Below, in pieces: positions 1-7,887 of a stretch of 64,000 nucleotides of DNA. The notes beneath the pieces are model-generated. The model searched no databases and was not told the origin of the DNA. It saw only the letters and a program-made list of their open reading frames with translations. The DNA is from Bacillus pumilus (GTDB lineage: Bacteria > Bacillota > Bacilli > Bacillales > Bacillaceae). The stretch's first letter is position 1. The number at the start of each line of letters is the position of its first letter. The position numbers were made by a program, and so were the translations under genes. The DNA lies in NCBI RefSeq assembly GCF_003431975.1, contig NZ_CP027116.1, positions 3,100,001-3,164,000 of the forward strand, given 5' to 3'.

Positions 1-184
1 CATTCACCTTTCCATAATCAGCTTCTGACACGAGGTTCACTCGGTCCATATGATCGCCAATATCAAACAAGAGCATCTGATCATGAACTTGACGCTTTTC
101 TTCAATATAAGCTGCGATTTTTGGCCAGTTCTCAAAGTGGCTGTGCAAGTCGTTTGTATGATATAACCATAGCTTCTGCAGCAT
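1..184 (-). CDS. yunD: YunD-like 5'-nucleotidase/metallophosphoesterase, N-terminal part only
   Basis: The gene runs off the left edge, so only about 61 N-terminal residues are present. After MLQKLWLYH comes the motif HTNDLHSHF, which supplies the first metal ligands (D and H) of the calcineurin-like fold in 5'-nucleotidases. DIGDHMDR further on matches the second metal-binding GDxxD/H block. The ATG at 182-184 follows GGGAGAGATCAAC, a good ribosome binding site. In B. subtilis yunD lies just before yunE-yunF, and here yunF is the next gene on the same strand with yunE missing. The family is secreted or cytosolic nucleotide phosphoesterases. Substrate is not deducible from this fragment. Confidence 0.85.
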   Translation of the reverse strand, partial: MLQKLWLYHTNDLHSHFENWPKIAAYIEEKRQVHDQMLLFDIGDHMDRVNLVSEADYGKVN

Positions 185-247
185 GTTGATCTCTCCCTCA
201 AGTTGTCACTGAACCGTTTCATTCAGGTTGAAAGCCGCAGCTCTCAT

Positions 248-1099
248 CTAACTAAATAAATCTAACTGCTTCGGAGAAAGGCTTGAATACGTCATATCCA
301 GCAAATCAATCATCTGCTGGCCGTTCGTCGCTGCATCTCCGCCGGAGTTATTATTAAACACGACATAGACATCTTTTGATTGCTGATGCAGAATGTCGAG
401 ATTCTTTTTCCACTCTTTTAATTCAGCTTCATTGTATAAATATAAGTATCGCACTTCACGCCAATTCTCATGGTCTGCGGGGTGAAGCCAGCCCTGCTTA
501 TTTCTTCCGTGAAAACGGACCAAGGTTTTTTCACGGTGTGTAGCTTGTATGACTGGTGGAATGGAGCCTTCTCCAACTTGCGGCTCATCACAAACAGAAT
601 GAATCCACCCTTCTTTTTCCATAAAGGACAAGGTCTGTTCATAAAATTCATCTGAGAACCATGTGCGGTTTCTGAATTCGAGGGCACATGGAATATCTCC
701 CATCTTCTCTTTACACCATCTTAAATAATGGACGTGCTCTTTTTTGCAATCAAACCATGGGGGAAATTGAAACAGGACCATGGCTAGTTTCCCTTCACGA
801 ATAAGCGGGGTCAGTGAAAGAATAAACGCGTCAAACATGTCTTCCTTCGAAGCAAACGGAATGTCACCCCTCTGATGGCCGGTCATTCCTTGATATGCTT
901 TTACGACAAATTGAAAGGCATCTGGCGTATCCTTGATCCACTTTTCATGATTACGCTCAGGCTGAACCGCATAAAAGCTCGCATCCAGCTCCACAATGGG
1001 AAACGTAGACGAATAGTGAAATAGCTTTTGCGCGCTGCCGATTTTCGGCGGATAAAGACTGTCATGATCTCCCCAGCCAGTTAATCCGATATAAATCAT
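248..1099 (-). CDS. yunF: YunF, DUF72 family protein
   Basis: A 283-residue protein of the DUF72 (YecE-like) family, which folds as a TIM barrel related to xylose isomerase-like enzymes. No reaction is established for the family. Family hallmarks are the N-terminal IGLTGWGDHDSLYPP and the conserved FAIEFR-type strand, seen here as CALEFRNRTW. VYVVFNNNSGGDAATNGQQM near the C-terminus is the typical N-N-x3-G/D block. The start at 1099 is preceded by AGAGGTGAG at proper spacing; an in-frame GTG nine bases upstream overlaps that ribosome site and is unlikely. It follows yunD as in B. subtilis. Confidence 0.85.
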   Translation of the reverse strand: MIYIGLTGWGDHDSLYPPKIGSAQKLFHYSSTFPIVELDASFYAVQPERNHEKWIKDTPDAFQFVVKAYQGMTGHQRGDIPFASKEDMFDAFILSLTPLIREGKLAMVLFQFPPWFDCKKEHVHYLRWCKEKMGDIPCALEFRNRTWFSDEFYEQTLSFMEKEGWIHSVCDEPQVGEGSIPPVIQATHREKTLVRFHGRNKQGWLHPADHENWREVRYLYLYNEAELKEWKKNLDILHQQSKDVYVVFNNNSGGDAATNGQQMIDLLDMTYSSLSPKQLDLFS

Positions 1100-1414
1100 G
1101 TTTCTCACCTCTTGCGACTCTCATGTATAGACGGCTTCCTCACATCAAAGCCTTTGTTTCTTGTGATACCCATCTTTCTGAAAGAAATTCTTCTGTCTAC
1201 AACATATCACATTTACCCGTAATTCTGAATGAAGATGACTGATGGTATGTGATTTTGTCCTGGCGCTCTGTTTGTTTGTCATATTCATTGACAACTTTCT
1301 ATCTAAAATCAATTGAGCTGATAACATAAAATGCATATCAGAGATGTTGACAGTGATTGTCCATTTTTTTATTCATCTTCACCAAAAGCTTTAGCTCTCA
1401 GTAAAGGAGACCTA

Positions 1415-2581
1415 GTGGATATGAACATAGACGATAACCTGTTTGAAGCATTACAAAAAATGGCCGCAAGGATTCACAAGCCCGTCTATTTATGTAACCA
1501 GCATGGACGTATTCTCTACACATCAAACACCATCATGACGAGCCCAGATTGGATTCACATGCTCCCCTTTTTTCAAAGTAGGACACCCCATTATTTTTCG
1601 ACGATATATGCGAAGCAAACCTTTTCCATCTTTCCGATTGATCTAACTGAACTAGAATGTGAGTATCTAGTCTCCCTTTCCTTCATTCCTCCGCAGGATG
1701 AAGCACTGCATGTCATAATTAAACATGCCATAATTGAAATATCGATATCTCGAATGAGACAATATACTGCCCGGCAAACAGCCAAGCGTGCCAGAAATGA
1801 AGGATTTCGCAGATGGATAGAGAGCGCTTCGACTTCTCAGCAAGACGCTGCAACCGTTGCACAGGCATTTGGATTAAGCGTCGATAAGAGCTATCTATGC
1901 ATGGTCTGTCAGCTTGATCAGCGTCGTGAGACCACTCAATTCTTAAAGCACCAACTGCTTTTAGATCAAGTCGTTGATTTGCTCGACAGCGCACTTCCAA
2001 GCTCTCCTTTTCCTTCCTTTCTGTTTGTCAAAGGAGATATGGGCATTGTATTAATGGAAGAGACAGGCAGTTGGTCTGACGTGAGTGACAAGCTCCTCTC
2101 TTTTTTAAAACAGTTACAGATGCTCGTTAACATCCAAATGAATCGGACCATTTCCTTTGGCGTGAGCTTGACTAGCTGTCGCATCACCGATTTGTCTGAA
2201 GGCTACGGCGAAGCATTAGAGGCTCTTCAAGCTGGATATCTCTCGTCGCAGACGGAATATATTCAGTTCTATCAAGCAAAGGATGTGCCAAATTTATTGA
2301 AGCTTATTCCAAGAAAGGATTTGGTCACGTTTCATCAGCTTCACCTTCACCCGCTAGAAGCATCATCACAAGACCAAAGCCTCCTCCACACCTTATCCGT
2401 CTATTTAGAAACGCATTGCCACATTTCAGAAACAGCGAAACGCATGTCTATCCATCGCAACACAGTCATTTATCGATTGGAGAAGTGTGAGGAGCTGCTT
2501 CGAATCAGTTTAAAAGACCCAGATGCAACATTGCGGCTGCGCTTAGCTTTACGTATTCAAATGTATCTCTCCACATCCTGA
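1415..2581 (+). CDS. PucR/CdaR-type transcriptional regulator
   Basis: A 388-residue regulator whose C-terminus is a PucR-family helix-turn-helix: SETAKRMSIHRNTVIYRLEK, followed by the usual LKDPDATLRLRLALRI tail. The middle part contains a GGDEF-like GAF/CdaR region with IGFGVS-like TISFGVSLT. The N-terminus lacks the full PucR ligand domain, so it is shorter than B. subtilis PucR (531 residues). The position beside yunF and close to pucG suggests a purine-catabolism regulator, but a different CdaR-family role is equally possible. The GTG at 1415 has GGAG five bases upstream; an in-frame ATG at 1331 extends the frame without a clear ribosome site. An IS element follows its terminator. Confidence 0.7.
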   Translation: MDMNIDDNLFEALQKMAARIHKPVYLCNQHGRILYTSNTIMTSPDWIHMLPFFQSRTPHYFSTIYAKQTFSIFPIDLTELECEYLVSLSFIPPQDEALHVIIKHAIIEISISRMRQYTARQTAKRARNEGFRRWIESASTSQQDAATVAQAFGLSVDKSYLCMVCQLDQRRETTQFLKHQLLLDQVVDLLDSALPSSPFPSFLFVKGDMGIVLMEETGSWSDVSDKLLSFLKQLQMLVNIQMNRTISFGVSLTSCRITDLSEGYGEALEALQAGYLSSQTEYIQFYQAKDVPNLLKLIPRKDLVTFHQLHLHPLEASSQDQSLLHTLSVYLETHCHISETAKRMSIHRNTVIYRLEKCEELLRISLKDPDATLRLRLALRIQMYLSTS

Positions 2582-2795
2582 TTGAATGTTTTTTTCTAAA
2601 GCTTTATTGAACCTGCGATGATTCGTTCGTTCATAAAGAAAAATCTCCTGCATGGCATATGAAAGGTGATACTCATGATAAAAAACCGATCATCTCGTGC
2701 GGGACTGACCCCATAAAATGAGACAAATAAAAAACACCTTCAAGTTTCAAAACGGATCGTTGTGATCCGAAATAAAACATGGAGGTGTTTTTTCT

Positions 2796-3128
2796 ATGGG
2801 GACAAGAGTGAGTTATCCGGTTGAAGTCAAACAGAAGGCTGTAGAAATGAGATTGGCAGGCGTACCTATGAAAGAAATCTTGCAGGAATTGAATATCAAG
2901 AATAAGACGCAGGTTCAGACCTGGATGAGGTGGCATAAGGCTGGGGATACACACCGGTTCGAACAGCCTGTTGGAAAACAATATACCTATGGAAAGGGTC
3001 CCGAGTACTCTTCCGAATTAGAGAGACTGCAGGCGGAAAATCGTTATCTGAGCCAACAGAATGAAATTTTAAAAAAGTACAACGAATTGGAAAGGAAGTT
3101 GATAAGGAAACGTCAATCAAACTGGTAG
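2796..3128 (+). CDS. IS3-family transposase OrfA
   Basis: A 110-residue protein with an N-terminal helix-turn-helix (residues ~5-50: YPVEVKQKAVEMRLAG, then an NKTQVQTWMRWHKAG recognition region) and a C-terminal leucine-zipper-like coiled coil (LERLQAENRYLSQQNEILKK). OrfA proteins of this family bind the IS ends and, when produced alone, tend to inhibit transposition. The frame ends at 3128 after passing a slippery heptamer at 3071-3077. The ribosome site GGAGG lies 13 bases upstream of the ATG. Confidence 0.9.
   Translation: MGTRVSYPVEVKQKAVEMRLAGVPMKEILQELNIKNKTQVQTWMRWHKAGDTHRFEQPVGKQYTYGKGPEYSSELERLQAENRYLSQQNEILKKYNELERKLIRKRQSNW
3071..3077 (+). other. Programmed -1 frameshift site
   Basis: A AAA AAG is in the zero frame of OrfA at a canonical X-XXY-YYZ slippery heptamer. 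A -1 slip enters a frame that is open from 3077 through 23 codons to the OrfB ATG at 3146 and on to 3946. This yields the OrfAB fusion that acts as transposase in IS3 elements. Confidence 0.85.
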
Positions 3129-3145
3129 AAGAATTTCGCAAAACG

Positions 3146-3946
3146 ATGACGGTACAGGACGTTTGTGTCCATTTAGGCATCTTACGCACTTCGTATTATA
3201 GATGGAAAAAGGAGCTGAATCAGAATCAATCTAAAAGACAACTAGAGAAACAGGTCGGCACGTTGTGCCGAAAGCACAAGTATCGATATGGATATCGAAA
3301 AATCACAGCCATACTAAAAATGAGAATGCGTATTAACCATAAAACTGTTCAACGTATCATGCAGAAAAACCAGTGGCAATGCCGTGTTAAAATGAAAAAG
3401 CGTAAGAAGAATGGGCAGCCCTATGCCGTGGCCGGAAACATACTGGATCGGAACTTTCAGTCTGATCGCCCTCTTGAAAAACTAGTAACGGACATCACGT
3501 ATTTGCCTTATGGACAGAAACCATTGTACCTTTCCAGTATATTGGATTTGTATAATGGAGAAGTGATTGCTTTTAATATTGGTGATAAGCAGGATACAGA
3601 CTTTATCTTAAACACACTTGATCAGCTACCAGCATTGCCTAAGAACTGCGTGTTACATAGCGATCAAGGTTCTGTGTATACATCTTACGAGTATCAGAAA
3701 GCTGTTCATATAAAAGGCATTACCATGAGTATGTCCCGTAAAGGGACACCCGCTGATAATGCCTCCATCGAATCGTTTCATTCCTCACTAAAGTCTGAAA
3801 CGTTCTATCTTAACAGGATTGATCGAACTACGACCACCATCGTAGAACGCACTGTCAAAGAATACATTTATTATTATAACAACATTCGTATTCAAACGAA
3901 ACTAAACAACCAATCACCGATAAACTATCGGCAATTGGCTGTATAA
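3146..3946 (+). CDS. IS3-family transposase OrfB (DDE integrase domain)
   Basis: A 266-residue catalytic part with the DDE triad: D in VTDITYLPY (residue ~116), D in LHSDQGSVYTSYEY (~172) and E in DNASIESFHSSLKSE (~208), spaced as in the D,D(35)E retroviral-integrase fold. A helix-turn-helix region precedes it (KTVQRIMQKNQWQCRVKMKK). It lies in the -1 frame relative to OrfA, and the reading frame is already open from the slippery site at 3071-3077, so the working protein is expected to be an OrfAB fusion of 2796-3946. No disabling mutation is visible. Confidence 0.92.
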   Translation: MTVQDVCVHLGILRTSYYRWKKELNQNQSKRQLEKQVGTLCRKHKYRYGYRKITAILKMRMRINHKTVQRIMQKNQWQCRVKMKKRKKNGQPYAVAGNILDRNFQSDRPLEKLVTDITYLPYGQKPLYLSSILDLYNGEVIAFNIGDKQDTDFILNTLDQLPALPKNCVLHSDQGSVYTSYEYQKAVHIKGITMSMSRKGTPADNASIESFHSSLKSETFYLNRIDRTTTTIVERTVKEYIYYYNNIRIQTKLNNQSPINYRQLAV

Positions 3947-4014
3947 AGGTGTTTTGATCCCTGTCTCAAAAACGGGGGTCAGTCCCTGCTGATCGGTTTT
4001 TTTATCAATTGATT

Positions 4015-5205
4015 TTAAGAAACAGCCGGAGCATGCTGCACTTTCTTCCCCCATACGATGGATGCAATAAAGCTTACACAAAGCACCAATGTCCCAAACA
4101 TAAAAGGAAACTCAATATTCACATCAAATAAGATACCCGCAAGACTTGGCCCGACGATATTGGCAAGGCTCATAAAGGATGTATTAAGACCGCCCGCTAT
4201 CCCTTGCTGATTACCAGCCATCTTAGACAGCAATGTATTGAGGGCTGGACGAACAAATGATGTAGCCGCCAAAAATAAAATAGAGCCTGTAAAGATCAGC
4301 CAAAAGGACGGAGCAACACGGCAGACAATGAGCATCAAAGCTGCTCCTAGCAGTGCATAACGCACAATGCGCATTTCACCAAATCGTTTCACACAGGCGT
4401 TCACCAACGCACCTTGGACAAGCACGCCTGCAAGACCCGCAACCGTAATGACAAACGCAATATCCTTCGGTGTAAACCCATGTTTTTGATCTACATATAG
4501 GCCAAAAATTGATTCAAAATGAATGATGCCGAAATTGAGAACAAAGGCCAATATGAACAAAAAACCGTACGATGTCTTTAATGCTTGGATCATTTGCACA
4601 AAAGGGTTGAAGTGAATATTTTTGTTCAAACGCGCCTCTTCCTGCTTTTCTTTTGTTAATGTTTCAGGTAAAAACAGGATAGATAACAGGGTTGAAAGAG
4701 CTGCAAAGGAACCTGCAATAAGAAACGGAAAAGCGATGCCGAACTCGACCAAATAACCGCCGACGCCTGGTCCAATGACAAAACCTAGTGTCATCGCTGC
4801 ACTAAACAGCCCCATCCCTTTCCCCCTGTCCTTCTCACTTGTGATATCAGCGATGTATGCAAACATCGCCGGCATGAGTAAAGCTCCGGCAGCTCCGCCT
4901 AAAAACCGAGACACAAACAGCATCCAAAGCTGATCGGCAAAGGCAAAAATAAACTGGGCGATGGTAAAGCCGGCTATCCCGGCAATGATCAATTTTCTAC
5001 GTCCAAATCGATCGGTTAGTGCGCCAGCAATCGGCGATAAAGCAAATTGTGTAAGACCTGTTGCAGCCACAAGAAAGCCAAGTGTTTTACCCGTTGCACC
5101 AAAGGCTTCAATGTAACTTGGCATGACAGGGACAATGAGGCCAAAGCCGAGCATGGCAATAAAAATATTGAGCATCAAAATATACAATCTGCCCATCTTC
5201 TTCAT
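4015..5205 (-). CDS. MFS multidrug efflux transporter (NorA/Bmr/Blt-like)
   Basis: A 396-residue major facilitator with about 12 membrane segments. Early motifs place it among drug:proton antiporters of the DHA1 family: LNIFIAMLGFGLIVPVMPSY in helix 1, and GALTDRFGRRKLI, which is the loop 2-3 motif A. GVGGYLVEFG resembles the antiporter motif C in helix 5. Homologues export quinolones, dyes and polyamines, but the substrate cannot be read from sequence. The ATG follows AGAGGTTTTAAT. The gene ends 12 bases beyond the terminator that the IS has split. It separates the regulator gene from pucG, where B. subtilis has puc genes. Confidence 0.85.
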   Translation of the reverse strand: MKKMGRLYILMLNIFIAMLGFGLIVPVMPSYIEAFGATGKTLGFLVAATGLTQFALSPIAGALTDRFGRRKLIIAGIAGFTIAQFIFAFADQLWMLFVSRFLGGAAGALLMPAMFAYIADITSEKDRGKGMGLFSAAMTLGFVIGPGVGGYLVEFGIAFPFLIAGSFAALSTLLSILFLPETLTKEKQEEARLNKNIHFNPFVQMIQALKTSYGFLFILAFVLNFGIIHFESIFGLYVDQKHGFTPKDIAFVITVAGLAGVLVQGALVNACVKRFGEMRIVRYALLGAALMLIVCRVAPSFWLIFTGSILFLAATSFVRPALNTLLSKMAGNQQGIAGGLNTSFMSLANIVGPSLAGILFDVNIEFPFMFGTLVLCVSFIASIVWGKKVQHAPAVS

Positions 5206-5328
5206 ATTAAAACCTCTTTCTGCAAAATAAATGAAAATGATGTCAAAAACTCAGAACTTCTTCAGTATAGCGATATCCTCTTCTATAAGTCTAGTTTTTC
5301 AAAAAATAGCGTTCTTTTCCAAATAAAA

Positions 5329-5350
5329 AATACCCGTATAAGCGGGTATT
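5329..5350. terminator. Left terminator hairpin flanking repeat element copy A
   Basis: AATACCCG at 5329-5336 pairs with CGGGTATT at 5343-5350, after an A-run, so it terminates transcription coming from pucG on the - strand. A near copy of the hairpin lies on the other side of the repeat at 5527-5550. Confidence 0.7.
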
Positions 5351-5358
5351 CCAGATTG

Positions 5359-5526
5359 TTGACAAAGGGCTAAAATGATCTTGATTTTAACCCTTTGTCT
5401 TCTTTTCAGCGTGATAGAAAACCTTTGCAGCCCTAGGAAGGACGAGCACCGGAACGGAGCGAATTGGACATTCGTGAGTACCGGCGCGCAGGACTGACAC
5501 CGAATGTGAGGGTTTATCTACACGCT
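5359..5526. repeat. Structured intergenic repeat element, copy A (~168 bp)
   Basis: This segment matches 62041-62207 along its entire length in the same orientation. It begins TTGACAAA and ends ACACGCT. It contains a long hairpin (GACAAAGGG paired with CCCTTTGTC at 5361-5399) and an outer stem, AGCGTG at 5408-5413 pairing with CACGCT at 5521-5526. No reading frame is evident. It resembles the ~190-bp intergenic repeats described for B. subtilis, but that comparison is from memory. Confidence 0.85.
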
Positions 5527-5550
5527 AAAAAACCCGCAAATAGCGGGTAT
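5527..5550. terminator. Right terminator hairpin flanking repeat copy A (pucG terminator)
   Basis: ACCCGC at 5532-5537 pairs with GCGGGT at 5543-5548. The A-run at 5527-5531 is a T-run on the - strand, giving a rho-independent terminator ten bases after the pucG stop. Confidence 0.75.
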
Positions 5551-5560
5551 CCGTATGATT

Positions 5561-6796
5561 CTATTCACCTTGTTCATAGATAGAAAGAGCCGCCTGAAGC
5601 CCTGCTCCGCAATTGATAGAAGCACCATGTTTGATCAGAATCGCTTCAAGTCCTGCTAACACAAACAGCACGTTTTCTTTTCGGCAGCTATAGCCCATTG
5701 TGCCAATTCTCCATATACGCCCGGCAAGCGGTCCAAAGGAGCTGGCAATTTCAATGCCAAAATGCTGGAGCAGATCGGCACGTACAGCTTCTCCATCAAT
5801 ACCACTTGGAATCTTAATACATGTCACAACCGGCATTTTACAGTTTGGATCTCCAAACAATTCAAGTCCCATCGCTTCAAGGCCTATCATCAAAGCTTTC
5901 TCATGATAGATGTGCCTTTGAAAACGCTCACTCAGCCCTTCTTCCAGCACAACACGAACTCCTTCTCGAAGTGCATAAAGCATCGTTGTCGCTTCTGTAT
6001 GATGATTTAACCGCCTCGGACTCCAATAATCCTGGAGCTGACTGAGATCGAAGTAATTGCTTTTAATTGGAGAAACATCTATCTGCTTCTGTAATTCATC
6101 CTGTGTTGCAATTCCTTTTTCTACTTTCTTTCTCGATTCAACGACAGCTGCCACCCGGTCATTATACGTGATAGGTGACATACCTGATGGAACGGACAAG
6201 CATTTCTGCGTGCCGCCAATCGCCGCATCAATCTTCCATTCGTCTACTTTCACCTGGGCCCCGCCAATGGTTGCCACAGCGTCTACAATGAACAATGCAT
6301 CAAGCGCCCGGCACGCTTCTCCAATTTGCTCAAGCGGTTGCAACCGCCCAGTAGATGTTTCACCATGAACCATCGCAACGATTTTAGGCTTGACCTGCTT
6401 CATTTCCCGAATGATCTCGCTAGGGTCAAAAACCGTTCCCCATTCACATTCCATTGTATGTACATCAGCACCGTAGCGCTGTCCTATTTCAATGAGCAAA
6501 TGACCAAAGCGTCCAAAAACAGGCACGAGCATCGAATCTCCCGGTTCAATCACACTGGCAAGCACTGCTTCAAGCCCTGAACGAGACGTGCCGTCTATCG
6601 GAAAAGCCCATTCATTTTCTGTTTGAAAAAGTGACCGCAATAAGGTCATCGTCTCATTCATGATGTGTGTAAATGCTGGATCAAATTGCCCAAGAATAGG
6701 GGTACTCATCACGCGGAGCACTCTCGGGTCTACTTCAACAGGTCCTGGTGTCATAATCGTTCTTGAAGGTGTTTGCAGTTCTTTCACGTTATCCAT
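5561..6796 (-). CDS. pucG: (S)-ureidoglycine-glyoxylate aminotransferase PucG
   Basis: A 411-residue class V PLP aminotransferase of the serine/alanine-glyoxylate aminotransferase group. MTPGPVEVDPRVL near the N-terminus and the PLP-lysine region IGGTQKCLSVPSGMSP, with K at about residue 198, are diagnostic. B. subtilis PucG transfers the amino group of (S)-ureidoglycine to glyoxylate in allantoin breakdown. The ATG at 6796 follows GGGAGAGG closely; a GTG (VKELQ) nine bases further in is an alternative start. Here the gene stands without neighbouring puc catabolic genes, so the rest of the pathway must be elsewhere or lost. Confidence 0.82.
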   Translation of the reverse strand: MDNVKELQTPSRTIMTPGPVEVDPRVLRVMSTPILGQFDPAFTHIMNETMTLLRSLFQTENEWAFPIDGTSRSGLEAVLASVIEPGDSMLVPVFGRFGHLLIEIGQRYGADVHTMECEWGTVFDPSEIIREMKQVKPKIVAMVHGETSTGRLQPLEQIGEACRALDALFIVDAVATIGGAQVKVDEWKIDAAIGGTQKCLSVPSGMSPITYNDRVAAVVESRKKVEKGIATQDELQKQIDVSPIKSNYFDLSQLQDYWSPRRLNHHTEATTMLYALREGVRVVLEEGLSERFQRHIYHEKALMIGLEAMGLELFGDPNCKMPVVTCIKIPSGIDGEAVRADLLQHFGIEIASSFGPLAGRIWRIGTMGYSCRKENVLFVLAGLEAILIKHGASINCGAGLQAALSIYEQGE

Positions 6797-6900
6797 CCTC
6801 TCCCTTGATGTCGTCCTATATGCCCACTTATACAGCAATGCTAATAAAATAGCAATCTCTTTTCTAATGAATTTATTACATAAAATTTACGATAAATCCA

Positions 6901-6933
6901 TTTATTTCTTTCTGTCAATATGATAGAAATAAA
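6901..6933. promoter_or_regulatory. Inverted repeat between pucG and bsn
   Basis: TTTATTTCT at 6901-6909 and AGAAATAAA at 6925-6933 form a 9-bp inverted repeat in the divergent pucG-bsn promoter region. It may be an operator; it does not resemble the known PucR box. Confidence 0.35.
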
Positions 6934-6965
6934 GAGAATACATTCCCTATCGAGGAGGAAATTGA

Positions 6966-7844
6966 ATGAAGAGAACCCTATTTGGAACTGTGGCTGCCGG
7001 AATCATGATATTCGGCACGTTAGCCGCCCCGCTGCCTCCAGCTGCGAATGCTCAAAGCTTTACTCTGAATGAACCGAGTCAAACCATCACCTTTTCCCCG
7101 TTACAGCTTCAAAATGAAACATCTGCACAACAACCGAAAACAGCTGCTTCAAGTCAAATCGATTCCTATTATCAATCTGCTCAGGGCAAATCAGGACCCG
7201 CTCTCAAAAAAGCATTACACGATATTATTGATGACCATACACAGCTATCCTACAGCCAAGTTTGGGATGCATTAAAGAAAACAGATGAAGATCCAAAAAA
7301 TCCAAGCAATGTGCTCTTGCTCTATAGCGGAGTCTCCCGCTCAAAGCAAGCAAACGGCGGAAATGTGGGACAGTGGAACCGGGAGCATGTGTGGGCTAAG
7401 TCTCACGGCAATTTTGGGACAAGCCAGGGCCCAGGTACAGATCTCCATCACCTGCGGGCAACAGACGTACAAACGAATAGCACACGTGGAAATTTAGATT
7501 TTGATATAGGCGGAAATGAATACAAGGGAGCGCCGGGCAACTTTTACGACAGCGACTCATTCGAACCTAATAGCCGGGTGAAAGGGGATGTGGCAAGAAT
7601 GCTCTTTTATATGGCGGTGCGGTACGAGGGTGATGACCGCTTTCCTGATTTAGAATTGAACAATAAAGTGAATAATGGAAGTGCCCCTCTTCACGGAAAA
7701 ATGTCCGTGCTTCTCAAATGGCACAATCAAGACCCAGTCGATCAAATCGAACGGAATCGTAACGAAATCATCTATCAAACGTATCAGCACAATCGCAATC
7801 CTTTTATTGATCACCCTGAATGGGCAAGCGATATTTGGGAATAA
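6966..7844 (+). CDS. bsn: Extracellular ribonuclease Bsn (endonuclease I family)
   Basis: A 292-residue secreted nuclease. A Sec signal peptide (MKRTLFGTVAAGIMIFGTLA, likely cleaved after AANA around residue 29) is followed by the endonuclease I catalytic region WNREHVWAKSHG and the metal/substrate block GTDLHHLRATD, with His residues of the His-Me finger type. This is the YurI/Bsn family, known as B. subtilis extracellular RNase and B. pumilus/intermedius binase II. It releases 5'-phosphate oligonucleotides and helps scavenge phosphate and nucleotides. GAGGAGG sits eight bases upstream of the start. In B. subtilis it is also next to the pucG end of the puc region. Confidence 0.9.
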   Translation: MKRTLFGTVAAGIMIFGTLAAPLPPAANAQSFTLNEPSQTITFSPLQLQNETSAQQPKTAASSQIDSYYQSAQGKSGPALKKALHDIIDDHTQLSYSQVWDALKKTDEDPKNPSNVLLLYSGVSRSKQANGGNVGQWNREHVWAKSHGNFGTSQGPGTDLHHLRATDVQTNSTRGNLDFDIGGNEYKGAPGNFYDSDSFEPNSRVKGDVARMLFYMAVRYEGDDRFPDLELNNKVNNGSAPLHGKMSVLLKWHNQDPVDQIERNRNEIIYQTYQHNRNPFIDHPEWASDIWE

Positions 7845-7887
7845 AAAAGAAGGCACTGCTATGAGCAAGCAGTGCCTTTCTTTTTTT
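7843..7887. terminator. Bidirectional terminator between bsn and the fhuF-like gene
   Basis: AGGCACTGCT at 7851-7860 pairs with AGCAGTGCCT at 7868-7877 with an A-run before and a T-run after. The stem overlaps the last codons of the convergent fhuF-like gene. Confidence 0.9.

Larger units (their letters stand above)
2701..3986 (+). mobile_element. IS3-family insertion sequence (1286 bp, intact)
   Basis: Terminal inverted repeats start GGGACTGACCCC at the left (2701) and read the same on the opposite strand at the right end (3986), with imperfect extension through GAGACA. The trinucleotide TGC at 2698-2700 is repeated at 3987-3989 and is the likely target duplication. The element carries two overlapping-frame transposase genes with a programmed frameshift signal. 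Length, gene layout and a DDE integrase place it in the IS3 family, probably the IS150 group. Both genes are open, so the copy may be active. Confidence 0.9.
2680..4003. terminator. Bidirectional terminator split by an IS insertion
   Basis: AAAAAACCGATCA at 2680-2692 and TGATCGG plus seven T at 3990-4003 are perfect complementary arms that now sit 1.3 kb apart. Removing 2701-3986 and one TGC copy restores a hairpin with an 8-base loop, A-run and T-run. It would terminate the + strand regulator and the - strand MFS gene, which converge on it. Confidence 0.85.

Noticed and set aside
37..222. Open frame of 61 codons on the - strand at the left edge
   Set aside because: It overlaps yunD in another frame, is cysteine-rich and low in conservation signs, and yunD has a clear 5'-nucleotidase motif.
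5047..5373. A + strand frame of 108 codons antisense to the MFS gene and its upstream region
   Set aside because: No ribosome site, unlike any protein, and it runs into the hairpin next to the repeat element; antisense shadow.
6841..6965. PucR box upstream of pucG
   Set aside because: I looked for the TTGGTTAA-type core and found none on either strand; only an unrelated 9-bp inverted repeat is present.
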